Positions 1 to 10,195 of a stretch of DNA of 64,000 bases are shown one piece after another. The DNA is from Topomyia yanbarensis. Lineage: Eukaryota > Arthropoda > Insecta > Diptera > Culicidae. Positions within the stretch are counted from its first letter, which is position 1. Each line of letters opens with the position of its first letter. A model generated the notes under the pieces. The model was not told where the DNA came from and ran no database searches. It saw nothing but the letters and a program-made list of their open reading frames with translations. The DNA lies in assembly GCF_030247195.1 (NCBI RefSeq), contig NC_080672.1, positions 396,879,037 through 396,943,036 on the forward strand. The letters are read 5' to 3'. Position numbers and translations under genes: made by a program.

Positions 1-18
1 ATTATTATTTTCCCCTAG

Positions 19-905
19 CAGGCCCGTGCGCAAAGGGGTTTTGGGGATTTACACCCCTCCCATGAGAATGTAGAAGTACTTTTAAAAATTTCATAGCTTC
101 CTGATCAGGAATAAAAAATTTATACTACGATCCGTTTTGACACACAATGTCATTTGAGTTTGGCCATTCAAACAAGCCATTCAAACAAGAAACAAGTCTT
201 TGAACCTGCGAGGGTGGCTGTAAAATGATGTAAGTCAAGCTGGTAGGCTCGACAAGTTTCGATATTAACAACAGTTGTGGGTAGATCAGTTGCACAGCAA
301 AGGTCGATCAGAGAGCTTGCAACAACAGCTACGAAGGCTAAATGGCGAACGAACAACATGAACTCGAGAACTAAATGGCTGACGAAAACGGGCATCGGGA
401 GAAATTCCGCCGCCGAGAAACTCTCAGCACCAACTAGTAGATAAGTAAAAACGAGTATCGCCAACAAGGATAAAAGAAATCCAGTGAAAATGGCTAAAAA
501 GAGATATTTATACCTGACCTGAGCAGGTCTGTTATACCACGAAGGTTAGACAGCAAGCAAGAAAAGCATCAATGAAATAACACAAACGATTAACACAAAG
601 CACAATTCCTCCTGAAGTAGTACTTAACTGTGACCCGGAAAGGTTGAGTATTGGGAGGAAAACGAAGTTTATGTTTAATCGGTAGGCTTACTATAAACCA
701 CCCCAGTAAGAATCCGACACTATTTACGGTGGTATCTGATCAAAATTCCTCCTCGATAGCAAACATTGTCCCAATTTGTTGTGCCAAGTCGACACAAGAC
801 ACAGCCCTCCGGGATTCTAAAACAATCTTCAGCGTTTGAGGGTTTATGTACCTTCTTCGTATATGGTATGGAAAAAATCAATACCCTTCCCTTGAGAATT
901 TTTTT
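19..905 (-). mobile_element. Truncated TIR element of the CAGGCCCGTGCGC family, inverted
   Basis: The left end reads CAGGCCCGTGCGCAA followed by G-rich then C-rich runs. Read as reverse complement, the whole stretch aligns by eye with the complete element at 9624-12151: shared blocks include the palindrome around 510-525, the block near 740-840 and the CTCAAGGG motif near 890. The expected second terminus is missing, and homology stops in a T-run at about 905. No 8-bp target duplication can therefore be shown. It lacks the foldback found in the longer copy, so it approximates the empty site. A 99-codon minus frame at 168-467 lies inside it and has no recognised domain. Confidence 0.7.
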
Positions 906-2107
906 TTTTTGAGATTTTAAGTGATTTGAACGTAAAATGTATTTTTGGCAGCTTTTTTAAGGGCTTCAAGTGTTTTTTGCATAATTTGACCATAGGAATA
1001 ACATCCTGTTATTTTCGGTTTTCAAAGAAATGGTTGATTTTATGCATTGTATTACTTCACCAAAATTATCCGTGTGATAAAATTACATCGTAAAATCGCC
1101 AAAAATAAGTCACTAGTTGGGTTAGTTAGTGTTTGGATAACTGTTTGTCATGAATTTTTATTGAATTCGAACTTCTAATGCGATAAAAACAACGACGTCC
1201 GTGAATGCTCGCGATCACACTATACTCATTCGAAAGCTTTTAATTTTCTCTTTAAAATGAGTATATGCTAGTTTTGCAAAAATTTGCGATAAGCAATCAA
1301 AATTTAAAAAAAAAACTGTGTATGGAGACGCATGGTTATTACTGATATTGAATTTGAATAATCACTTTATAGCTAGAATAATGACACGAATACATGCACA
1401 ACTTTCAAATAGCATTAGGAGCATGATCTACAAGAGTTTTACTAGTGATCAAGAGTAAGGAACCGAGCGGGACGTATGTTTTATAGATGGTAGGGGTATT
1501 AAGAATGATTGAAAATCAGTAAATATTTTGAACCATCTGAAATAAGTTAAAAAATGATTCTGGCACTATTTCTTGCTAACTTGTGCAATAACTGTCAAAT
1601 AGAGTGAATACAGTTGAGTTGTAGTCATTTGGTGAGACTATTTTGATCCAAATTTGCATAGCACTGATATAGCTTAAGGGTTTGCGATATTATCCAAATA
1701 AAATAAGACCATTTTTAAATGAATCATGTACACGAAAAAAGGGTTTTGGATTTATTTTCATTTAAGATATGAAATAAGCAATCTAAGTAACTTAAAACAC
1801 ACCTACTAAAAAAATCGTTAACCATCTTGTTGATTAGTGAATGTAATTAAACATTCCACCAAGACGCTCAAAATGTTTGTTTTGAAAATGTAGCTTTCAT
1901 ATCAAGTAACCCACTAATGAATTAAATGTTCCAAAATTACGAAATACATCTTATTTGATTCGAATACATCTTATTTGATTCGTAAAAACAAAATAGTCGT
2001 TTCTGAAGCCCCATCATGAGATGTCAATTAATTCGTTTCAATATGGATAATAATTTCCAAAATTACCATTGAAAAAAAAATCATTATAAAAGACAAAATA
2101 CTTACTT
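906..2107. other. AT-rich intergenic DNA, no gene seen
   Basis: The stretch is AT-rich with poly-A and poly-T runs and no credible coding frame. The only structure noted is a perfect 20-bp tandem duplication at 1943-1982. Confidence 0.6.
1943..1982. repeat. Two perfect tandem copies of a 20-bp unit
   Basis: The unit AATACATCTTATTTGATTCG occurs at 1943-1962 and again at 1963-1982 with no difference. It is probably a small local slippage duplication. Confidence 0.9.
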
Positions 2108-2425
2108 TTGAGCCACTCTAATAAGTAGTAAAAATTAATTTCTATTTTTATTTTTATTAAAATAAAAATTCAGCGCACAAAAATTTCTTCAAAAAAACTT
2201 TTGAACCTTCACAACAAAATAATTTTTTGAGCCACCCTAACGTATAATGAATTTTTTTTTACATGGGTTAATATCAAAAATGATTTAGCACACGAAATTT
2301 TAGGAACGATCTCGAAAAACATTTTTTTTTGAGACATCCTAATGAATAGTGAACGCTTATTTTTGAAATGTTTTAATATCAAAAACGAAATCAGCGTACC
2401 AAAATTACATAAATCTATTTGTTAA
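2108..2425. repeat. Degenerate tandem repeat, unit about 100-120 bp
   Basis: The motif TTGAGCCACYCTAA or a close variant recurs at 2108, 2227 and 2329. It is followed each time by an AT-rich stretch and, at least in the later units, by ATATCAAAAA and a block containing CAGCGYACMAAAATT. Traces of the same unit may precede 2108 around 1880-2050. Confidence 0.55.
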
Positions 2426-2507
2426 AGTTTGGACTTTAGTTCACCTTTTGTTCTAAGTCGTGCCACTGTGCATCGTGATGAAAGAAGTAGCAGATAAAGC
2501 TGTCAAG

Positions 2508-2734
2508 GATGTAGGAATTCGCTCACATCGTCTCGGATGAGTGATATATGCAACCGTCACTCCGATTAAACGGAGTTGATCAACCTATAGCTAGATGCGA
2601 ATAGAAACATCGCTTGATTCGCATTTTTAAGCAATCAAACGATCAGGTGCATCGAATTCTAGGATTGTTTTACGCCAGCCCATGAACCTGCATCTGGCTG
2701 TTTCACAAATTGTCGCCATCATGATAATGGGTTG
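2508..2734. repeat. Diverged flank of the long duplication, copy A
   Basis: This stretch aligns with 55788-55983, but with many substitutions and a gap of about 30 bases around 2645-2680. From about 2735 onward the same alignment becomes almost perfect. The step marks a change in the age of the homology. Confidence 0.7.
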
Positions 2735-4101
2735 AATCAATCAGTGATGCTTAAATTTGAGTCAGTTTTTGTTCTACTATTCCGCTACCGTATTTGTTAC
2801 GGGGATTTTTGGCTATGCGATAAATGCGGCAGTAGAAAAAGGCCAATTTTTGCAACGGAAGCAATTCGCTGCGCGACACCGCGTCATTGTGTGTTAAAAA
2901 GGTTCGCTGATTTCCGGATGCTTGACCATTAGAACATAATTCGAGATACTGTCGATTTGAATGTCAAAGATTTCGAACGTCAATGATAAAATTCGACCGC
3001 TATACGTGGTTAATCAACCATAAATTCGTAAAAAAAATCATTTCGTCTAATGTAAATGCGTAGTTGAGCGAGATTGTCAATTCAGTAACGGTCACATTAA
3101 TCTAAAGCAGAAGATACCTTTTGATTGTAAAACGACGATTGTTATGTATATTTATGTGATAAACAATATGCTTAAAGCTATAAGGAAATTGATTTCACCT
3201 CGAACGCATGTCTCGTTAAGCAAACCAACATGAAAGAGAAAATGAAACTCAGCATTCAACCCATTCGATTTAAATACATTTGTCGGCTAGTGTTTGACTA
3301 GTTTCATGCTTATCCAAATAGAATAACACAAATTGTTAGTATGCATGTACAATACGAGTACATACTCATTAATGTAATCAGCGAACATTGCAAACATGAT
3401 TGATTTGACGCTGAATAAAACATTTTTCCTTATGTGTGATATCCAACTACATCTCATTTCAAATAACCGTGAATCTCTGAATCTGGTTGCTGTCTGTATT
3501 CACATTGTATCGAAGTTGTACCCATAAATCATCAGCGCCCCGGCTTGTTATACGGGACCAAACATTGCCACACATAATCTTAATCAGATAATAAATAATG
3601 GTGCAATGGGCTTGCGTTCGCCGGAGCAAAGCTGTACACTGCAACTTGTGTGACATGACATGTGCTTGAAATGGACATTGCATACTTCATCGCAACCGGT
3701 AGCTAATCGGTTTATTGGTTGCGATAGAGGTAAATTCTGATGATCGTGAAACGATCAACCGATGCAATCCAAATACAGCAAAACCTTGACATCACAATTC
3801 CTTTGTGGAATTCATGCATCAATGTTTCAACTGATTTCGCAATCGCAATAATTGGATGAAAAAAAAAATTCCACGACAGAACCCAAATCGTTCTTCTTTC
3901 TTATAAAAAATACAGCACAGGAAATCTGCGATTCTGTGTAACGTACAATCGATACTTCAACAGAGAACTTACGGTGAAAGTTTTTTTCCCTCACTGTCAG
4001 TTCGCCCTAACCTTACTTCAGCAGATCTGAAATCGAAACTGGTTATCGCATATCGAACTCCGATCGAAGAACTTAGCACTTGAAATACTATCTACCGCAG
4101 G
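2735..4101. other. Intergenic DNA, nothing recognised
   Basis: Only short frames without recognisable domains occur here. No transposon termini were identified. Confidence 0.5.
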
Positions 4102-4434
4102 TGGGTATCCGGTCACTCCGGTACTACTGGAAATGAATTGGCGGGCGAATTGGCAAGAGCAGGCGTTGCTACTGACTTTGCTAATCCAGAACCAGTTTTA
4201 CTACTGTCGATTAGTTGGGTAACGCACAAGATTTGCTCTTGGGTCGCACCCGAACATGTCAACCATTGGCGTAACTTGCAAACATGCATTCTAACAAACA
4301 ATTTTCTACCGGATGTGAGTCGGACAATGTCAAAGAATTTGTTGCATTTTTTTTCAAGCACAATTGCAGCATACTAGTCAGGGCATTGACTGGACATTGC
4401 AAGCTCAATTATCATGCCGCGCTACAATTCAGCG

Positions 4435-4622
4435 TGTTGAGCATTTTTTTTTATTTTGATTATAGAGGTTTTAACCTTAAGGTCATTCGCCTCTTCGGGT
4501 TAGAAAAATCCCTTATGAAAATGTCTAACCCTATGTGCGGGGACGGGGCTCGAACCCAGGTGCGCTGCGTACAAGGCAATCGATTTACCAACTACGCTAC
4601 GACTACCCCCTGTTGAGCATTT
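4435..4622. repeat. 12-bp target-site duplication flanking SINE, copy A
   Basis: TGTTGAGCATTT occurs at 4435-4446 and 4611-4622, immediately outside the SINE. Both copies are part of the interrupted LINE fragment. Confidence 0.85.
4447..4610 (-). mobile_element. tRNA-derived SINE (Feilai-like), copy A
   Basis: On the minus strand the 5' part resembles a tRNA gene with box A TAGCGTAGTTGG and box B GGTTCGAGCCC. These are the internal RNA polymerase III promoter elements. A non-tRNA body with ACCCGAAGAGGCGAATGACC follows, then an A-rich tail near 4447-4455. Perfect 12-bp duplications flank it. The total is about 164 bp. It resembles mosquito Feilai-type SINEs, a family name given from memory. 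It is not a functional tRNA: the tail, flanks and body are those of a retroposon. Confidence 0.85.
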
Positions 4623-4715
4623 ATTATTCATGTGACCTTCGTGAATCCGATTACGGAACTTTAAATCATCTGATATATAACTACCCCGCAATAATGCAAT
4701 TGCGTATCCGGACTT

Positions 4716-4921
4716 TTAGTTTTTCATACATAAACGAACTTATGTACAGGAGCTAAAACCCAAGGAAATGTTATCGTTTCTAACCCAGTGTAGTATGGTA
4801 AAGAGCTATAGGTTATGTCAGTTCATTCTTCCTTCAGAAGTAAAGAATCCAGTGTTTATAGTCATTTCCCAATTTGCTACCATTTTCTTTCATCTCCCTT
4901 TCACTTAACTTACAACAAATC
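4716..4921. other. Intergenic DNA, nothing recognised
   Basis: A short spacer between the LINE fragment and the hAT-like element, with no identifiable feature. Confidence 0.5.
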
Positions 4922-4929
4922 ATCTAGAG

Positions 4930-5757
4930 CAGCGGTTCTCAACCTTGTTTGCTCCGCGGACCCCTTCGAAATCACCTTGGGTCATCGCGGACCCCTTCAA
5001 AATTACCCTGGGCGGTTGCGGACCCCCACGGCTTAACATCGATTTATATGCTGTCAATTAGTATGTCAGTCTGATACGAGCTTGAGCTTGAGCTTGTGCG
5101 ACCACTCCTGGCTGCTGTTCCGTTATCGTTATGGACTAGCTGAAGTTGCACAGGGAATCAGTAGATAATTATGCTTGGGAGTAGCGAAACCTCTTTCAAT
5201 GTGCAACTCCTGGTAATCCTAAAGTCATTATTGATCAATACCGGCACCGGCCAGGCTTGAACGTAGATCGCGGAAGGAAAGGGAAAGAATTGTTAGTCCG
5301 ATACTTGCTTTTGCTAGAGGCCGTATATACTACTGCGCACTCCACAAGTATCACGGGAGGAGGATATTTGTTAGTAAGTATAAAAGTTGGATTCTACTTC
5401 TTCTTTACCGACGCCAGAGAGGTGTCTCCACTATCTGGACGAGATATCGATCCATCAACTCATGGACCGGGGACCAACGGCTTTACTTCCCTTCCGAAGG
5501 AAGACATGACCACAGATTTTTTCACCACAGAAAAATCTCAACGACCTCGGCTGGAATTGAACCCAGGACAACTGGAATGAGTGGCGGTCACGCTTACCAC
5601 TCAACCACCGGCGCCGTCATATATTATTTTCAGTCTGATACGATAAAAAAACTTGAAGTTTCAATATCAGTTCGGAAAAGATTTTCCTTTTCGCGGACCC
5701 CCAGCAACGACTTCACGGCCTCCTAGGGGTCCGCGGACCCCAGGTTGAGAATCGCTT
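4930..5757. mobile_element. Non-autonomous hAT-like element, copy A
   Basis: The termini are CAGCGGTTCTCAACCT on the left and AGGTTGAGAATCGCTT on the right. They are imperfect inverted repeats of the well-known hAT type. A perfect 8-bp target duplication ATCTAGAG flanks it at 4922-4929 and 5758-5765. Just inside the left end are about three direct repeats containing CGCGGACCCCTTC (4955-5030), and related CGCGGACCCC motifs lie near the right end. These are probably subterminal transposase-binding repeats. No transposase is encoded. A SINE of about 550 bp is inserted at 5080-5629. Confidence 0.9.
5080..5629 (-). mobile_element. Long tRNA-derived SINE nested in the hAT-like element, copy A
   Basis: A perfect 14-bp duplication TCAGTCTGATACGA flanks it at 5066-5079 and 5630-5643. 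Read on the minus strand it begins near 5618 with a tRNA-like head: box A TGGTTGAGTGG and box B GGTTCAATTCC, the latter one base off consensus. A body of about 450 bp follows. It ends in a short microsatellite of AAGCTC-type units instead of a plain A tail. At about 550 bp it is long for a SINE. I do not recognise the family. A 107-codon plus-strand frame (5257-5580) is only its antisense shadow. Confidence 0.75.
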
Positions 5758-5765
5758 ATCTAGAG

Positions 5766-6970
5766 CGCAAATGCATCAGTTTTGCCGTTTTCGAGTTGTG
5801 ATCAACACGTTTTCAAATATTTCGATCATACTTGCACAACACAATATCAAATTTATTGGCTACACGTCGTTGGTTACATAGCACAGAGATAACTTGAATT
5901 ACACATACCGCCGTCTCTGAGCAATCCCATTCGGTAAGCTTGTGATGCACTGATGCTTTGAGGAATGCTCGCTCGAAGGTTATGTGTCGTTATGACTCAG
6001 GGTATTAAGAAGTGTTTTCAGGGGCGGATCCAGAAAAAAAATTCGGGAAGGAAAATTTCGATTTTTAAAATGAACATTGTACAATACGGAAAAAACCTCA
6101 TTTAATGAAAATCAGTATTGGTGGCCCCCTGTCGCGCAGGGTTTTTCATAGGTTGTAAATTATTGACAGTACTGACACGTGGGAGACTGATTGTTATATG
6201 TACAGAGCGTGATCTGTGAATAGGCTGAGCCAAGTTCCAGGGTCATGAAAGACGGAATTGGATTTTTCAACCGTATTCTCACCCCTTGAACCCCTTTTAG
6301 AGTGCCTGAAAAAAATCAATGTACATTCTTAACGGAGAGAACCTCTTCATATTGCTACATAAATATGCGAATGTATCCACCAGATCGTGTAGTCGTTCAT
6401 CGACCAGTACCGTCTTTACACCTGGGCACACTGGGCCCCGGGATTTTGGGGTCCCCGCGATGAGGATAGGCGCATAAAATCATACCGAATATCTGCACTC
6501 CTGGCGCAATGAAAACATTAAAAAAAGAGCGGCCCAATCATTATTTGTTTCAAAAAATATTTCGATTAGCATTCTTGGAATTATATACCGAACACAAGTA
6601 GAATATTCTTTAGCCGTTGATTTCAATTTCGGTTAAACCAGATTAATGTCAAAGGCAAAGATACACCACTATGATTTGCGCGACATATACTCGACCAACC
6701 AAAGAATCGTTATTCCTTATCCAGCAGCAAAAAACGCGAGGCTTGAAAAAGAATCATCCTCGTTCTAAATCATCTGAAATTCGCCAACACAATATTGATT
6801 GATTGCAAAGCCTTCTGTGCGCGAAGTGGTATGTTTATTGAAAGACAAAATATGGTTTTTTTGAAGCTACATTATATCCAGTTTTATCACATCAGGAACG
6901 TAGTACTACTAACGTTCAATATATTAAGAATAACTTTTGTAAACCCCATAGCTTAAAAATAGAGATCAAT
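5766..6970. other. Intergenic DNA with isolated transposon-terminus motifs
   Basis: A hAT-like terminus CAGGGGCGGATCCAG sits at 6019-6033 with no partner found. A GC-rich stretch around 6428-6460 (GGGCCCCGGGATTTTGGGG) resembles another lone terminus. No gene was identified. Confidence 0.45.
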
Positions 6971-7394
6971 AAAAAGATGGGCAGGTAATGTCAGAGACAT
7001 AACCGGAGTGAAGTAGAATACACTTTAGTTTGTTAACACGAATGCTACAATTTTGACTATCTTCTGATAGGTTGTATTAAAACCAGCTATTTCGTTATTT
7101 CTAATGGAAATACCGAAATATGGTACATCGAAACCTAAAATATTCGAACATATTTATCCTCATATGGTAACCCTGAAAAGAGCATTTAATGAGAGTGAAA
7201 CAATTCATTTGGAACAGCAGAGAATCGGATATACTTGTACAGTTATTTCGCTATTTCCATTAGAAACATCGAAATAACTTATTTTAATAAAACCTTTCTG
7301 AAATTAGTAAAAATTGCAGCATTCGTATTAATAGCTTAAAATGTATGCTACTTCATTTCGGTAATGTCGTTGACATTATTTTCCCATCTTTTTG
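6971..7394. mobile_element. Foldback repeat with arms of about 155 bp, copy A
   Basis: The left arm (about 6971-7125) begins AAAAAGATGGGCAGGTAATG. It is the imperfect reverse complement of the right arm (about 7238-7394), which ends CATTATTTTCCCATCTTTTT. Paired landmarks run through both arms, such as TTATTTCTAATGGAAATA on the left and TATTTCCATTAGAAACAT on the right. A fragment of the same arm occurs at 44780-44855. It is probably a non-autonomous DNA transposon; the target duplication was not resolved. Confidence 0.7.
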
Positions 7395-7424
7395 TAAGAA
7401 CACGACGATATAATCACAACAAAC

Positions 7425-7445
7425 GGTCCTTATTAGGACCACAAA
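7425..7445 (+). other. Histone-type 3' stem-loop motif, isolated, copy A
   Basis: GGTCCT-TATT-AGGACC-ACAAA forms a perfect 6-bp stem with a 4-base loop, followed by ACAAA. This matches the consensus of replication-dependent histone mRNA 3' ends. A purine-rich AGAAGAATTA lies about 12 bases downstream, where a histone downstream element would be. No histone coding sequence precedes it; the foldback repeat does. It is probably the remnant of a histone gene 3' end. A chance hairpin is possible, although the ACAAA flank argues against it. Confidence 0.5.
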
Positions 7446-9191
7446 ATCGTTCTCAGAAGAATTACGAATGAAATTTCCATTTCGCACTTTGGAAAATAAC
7501 TTCCCTTTTATCGGGTTAGTTATTTTCTATAATAATATCCGAAAAATGTGCGATAAACCAAATAAACTGATTAATTGGAAGGAAGCAAGAAAATACCTAC
7601 AAAATTTGGATCAGAAAAGTGACATTGACGGAAAAATGCTTTGATCGTTTCTAAGTGTTTGGCAACTGAAGTTGCCGATTTGTTTTCCAACGTCAATTAT
7701 CTGACAAGTGGACTTGCTGAAACCGACTGAAATTCTTTCCGACCAGATTTGCGGCTTGGTTCATGAAATTAGCGGTAACCAATCAGGAACGAGCTTCAGT
7801 CAGATGATTAGAAATCGGTTTTTTTTTTCGTGGGTGTATGCTATCTTACATCCATCAGAAAATAAAATGATGGCTTCTGCTAGTAGTACGTTTCAACACA
7901 AACTGATTCATCCACCAGTCGTGTACAGCTCACAAATATTTCTCGGTATTGTACAGCCATCCGTTCGCGCCAAGCAACCAAATACGAATGTTGATGGAAA
8001 CAAATCTGTAGCGGACCTATATTTAAAACTTTTCATCATTTAAGTGTTCGGTTGGTGCACCATATTGACGGCTCTGGCCGAGATGAGCTGAAAACTTTCA
8101 CGATTTTCGGCAGTTTTTGAAAGATTTTTTAAAACACAGTATTTTCGCATGTTATACATACTCCAAATTTTAATACTACATTGCGGAACATATTTTCGAT
8201 AAAATTGCCTTAAACCTCAAATGATTCTATTAAGTATGAAGGAAGTTATTAACGTTCAAAATCTGACGCGACTGCCACAGCCGATATTTTGAAACGGGCC
8301 CCCATACTGAAACGTTAGAAGTATTCTACTTCAAAATTAAAAATACTTCTGTTATACTTAATAAGATACTCAATGTAATTAATGCCGATGTGCAAGTACT
8401 TAGAGTATTTTAAGTACATATTGGCAATAATTAAAATGCTTGGCGTATTTAAAGTACGAATGCAATGCACTTAAAATCTTTTCTGCAATTAAATTACAAT
8501 GAATTTAACACGTATTTTCAAAATATTGGCGGTAATTAGTGTACTTCAAGGCACTTAATGGTACTGAAAGTAACTAATTAAGTGCAACTTCTGGCACTAC
8601 GTCGTATTGAAGATTTAGTGCTTGCCACTTGTAAATGCATATAACCTTCATACCATTCAGTTCCACCATGTTAGAAACAATGTACTGAGAGGCTTCAAAG
8701 AGTAACTTGAGCTTTTTGTTAACCGTGACAATATGATACACGTGTTTGAGTGTGACAAAAATTACATTCAATGTTTGTGGAAGATAATGCAGTCGGGACT
8801 TAACATACAGCGACTGTCAGCTGCACTCGTGAAAACCAGTGGAACGCTTTGTTCCACGCTGTATGCCAAAGCGTCGGACGAGAAAAGGTAGATCAGAAGC
8901 CGAATTCTTGCAGTGACTACACGTCAAAACAGGGAACGATCAGAGTATATGTAACGAGAGTGAAGACAGCTGTCATGATTATCTGTCAGTGATATTCCAA
9001 ACGGACAAACGACCTCTCAAAATACATGGATTTGACTCGTTTGGAATGAAACTGACAAAATATCATTGTTCCAATTTTGACAGCTTCAAAGCTAGAAATA
9101 GGTGGATTACATTATTGGGCCATTTGGAAGTGAGGGATTCAACCTTTTCAGAAGTTACTCGCGTTTCTCCATCAACAAAAATAAGTTTTTC
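7446..9191. other. Intergenic DNA, no gene recognised
   Basis: A frame of about 111 codons at 7708-8043 is preserved in both duplicate copies, but it opens with TTG and has no recognised domain. At 99.8 percent identity its preservation is uninformative. Around 8320-8590 the motifs AAGTACTT and TAAGTAC recur in an AT-rich context. Confidence 0.45.
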
Positions 9192-9416
9192 AAAAGGCCC
9201 ATAATATTTCCTATAACTTTCTCTTAGACATCAAGGCGATATTGTAAACAGTTTGAAAGCTAAACGAAAACAATCAAAATACTGTTCAACCAAAGGGTCT
9301 GATGATTAAACTAAATAGTTCGATAATATATTGGTTGTTTTCATGTAGCTCATTTGGGGTTAAAAAATCGCCTTGATGTTAAAGGAGAAGTTACAAGAAT
9401 TGTTAAGGGCCCTTTT
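9192..9416. mobile_element. Hairpin MITE of about 225 bp, copy A
   Basis: The left end AAAAGGCCCATAATATTTCC and the inverted right end (reverse complement AAAAGGGCCCTTAACAATTC) pair imperfectly for about 50 bases, down to ATCAAGGCGAT. The middle is unrelated. The target duplication is not clear. Confidence 0.6.
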
Positions 9417-9921
9417 AGAAGAATGGTATATGACACTCGGCCCTCCGGTCCTCGGTTGAAAAGTCGATTTTTTTAGTGATTGCATAGCCTTTATTTATAA
9501 GAGAAAGACAAAAACGATCAATACACGGTTTGAAAATAAATAAATTTATATCCGAAATGAAACCGCTGCAATCCTCGAGTTGTAGTCCAGTTAGTTCCCA
9601 CGTTTTCGTTAGTTTGCTCAATCCAGGCCTGTGCGCAGAAAATTCTCAAGGGGGTGGGGGTTTTGATTTTTTAATGTTTATTTTAAAAAAACATGCAGAA
9701 ACCCTCAAACTTTGAAGATTTTTTCAGAGGCCTGGACCTAGTCTTGTGAACCAAACGACTCAGCTCAACAAATGGGGTAAATGTTTGTTATCGAGAAGGA
9801 GTCATCAAAAGACACCGCTGCATAGTGGTCGGAAACTCCAAAAAACGTGAACTTAATTCAGTGGAGGCCAAACCATCGAATATATGCACAGGGTATCTTT
9901 GGACGAATTTTTCGTATGAAT

Positions 9922-10195
9922 CAAGGAGTTTTTATTCTCAGGTGATCTTGATCATCAATAACGCCGATCAGTCATATTGGTTTTAGAAAAGACAGCTAAC
10001 AACATTGTTTACTAATGTTTCAATGCGTATATATTGTGATTGTTTACTAGTTCTCTCCATAGGTTTGCTTTGATTTCAGTGGGTAAACAAAGTTGTTCGC
10101 TGTCATTTTTCTTCCCCGCCGTCTGCTGCATGCTTACCTCACTCCTCACCTAGTTACTGCCGAAGACGAATCACCATAGAATTCTAAGCACCTTG
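9922..10195. mobile_element. 274-bp hAT-like MITE inside the foldback arm
   Basis: The ends are CAAGGAGTTTTTATTCT and, inverted, CAAGGTGCTTAGAATTCT. A perfect 8-bp duplication GTATGAAT lies at 9914-9921 and 10196-10203. The opposite arm of the foldback lacks the insertion and reads straight through, which independently confirms both boundaries. Confidence 0.85.

Larger units (their letters stand above)
4102..4715 (+). pseudogene. LINE RNase H and C-terminal fragment, interrupted by a SINE
   Basis: From 4102 the translation begins WVSGHSGTTGNELAGELARA, which matches the last RNase H motif (HSG..GNE.AD.LA) of LINE ORF2 proteins. It then gives the downstream HVNHWRNLQTC region. A frame change near 4350 leads into RALTGHCKLNYH, a motif typical of the region after RNase H in R1/I-type elements. 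A SINE is inserted at 4447-4610. Beyond it the protein resumes with VEHLLFMCD, resembling the C-terminal zinc-knuckle region. The piece is truncated at both ends, is frameshifted and cannot function. It belongs to a different family from the intact LINE at 46-52 kb. A minor alternative is the RNase H domain of another retroelement class. Confidence 0.75.

Noticed and set aside
4533..4610. Possible functional tRNA gene on the minus strand
   Set aside because: Boxes A and B are present, but it is fused to a SINE body with an A-rich tail and flanked by a 12-bp target duplication.
5257..5580. 107-codon plus-strand frame
   Set aside because: It lies antisense over the tRNA-derived SINE and is explained by it. 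Its twin in copy B is only a duplicate.
6019..6033. Complete hAT element starting with CAGGGGCGGATCCAG
   Set aside because: No matching inverted terminus or target duplication could be found downstream.
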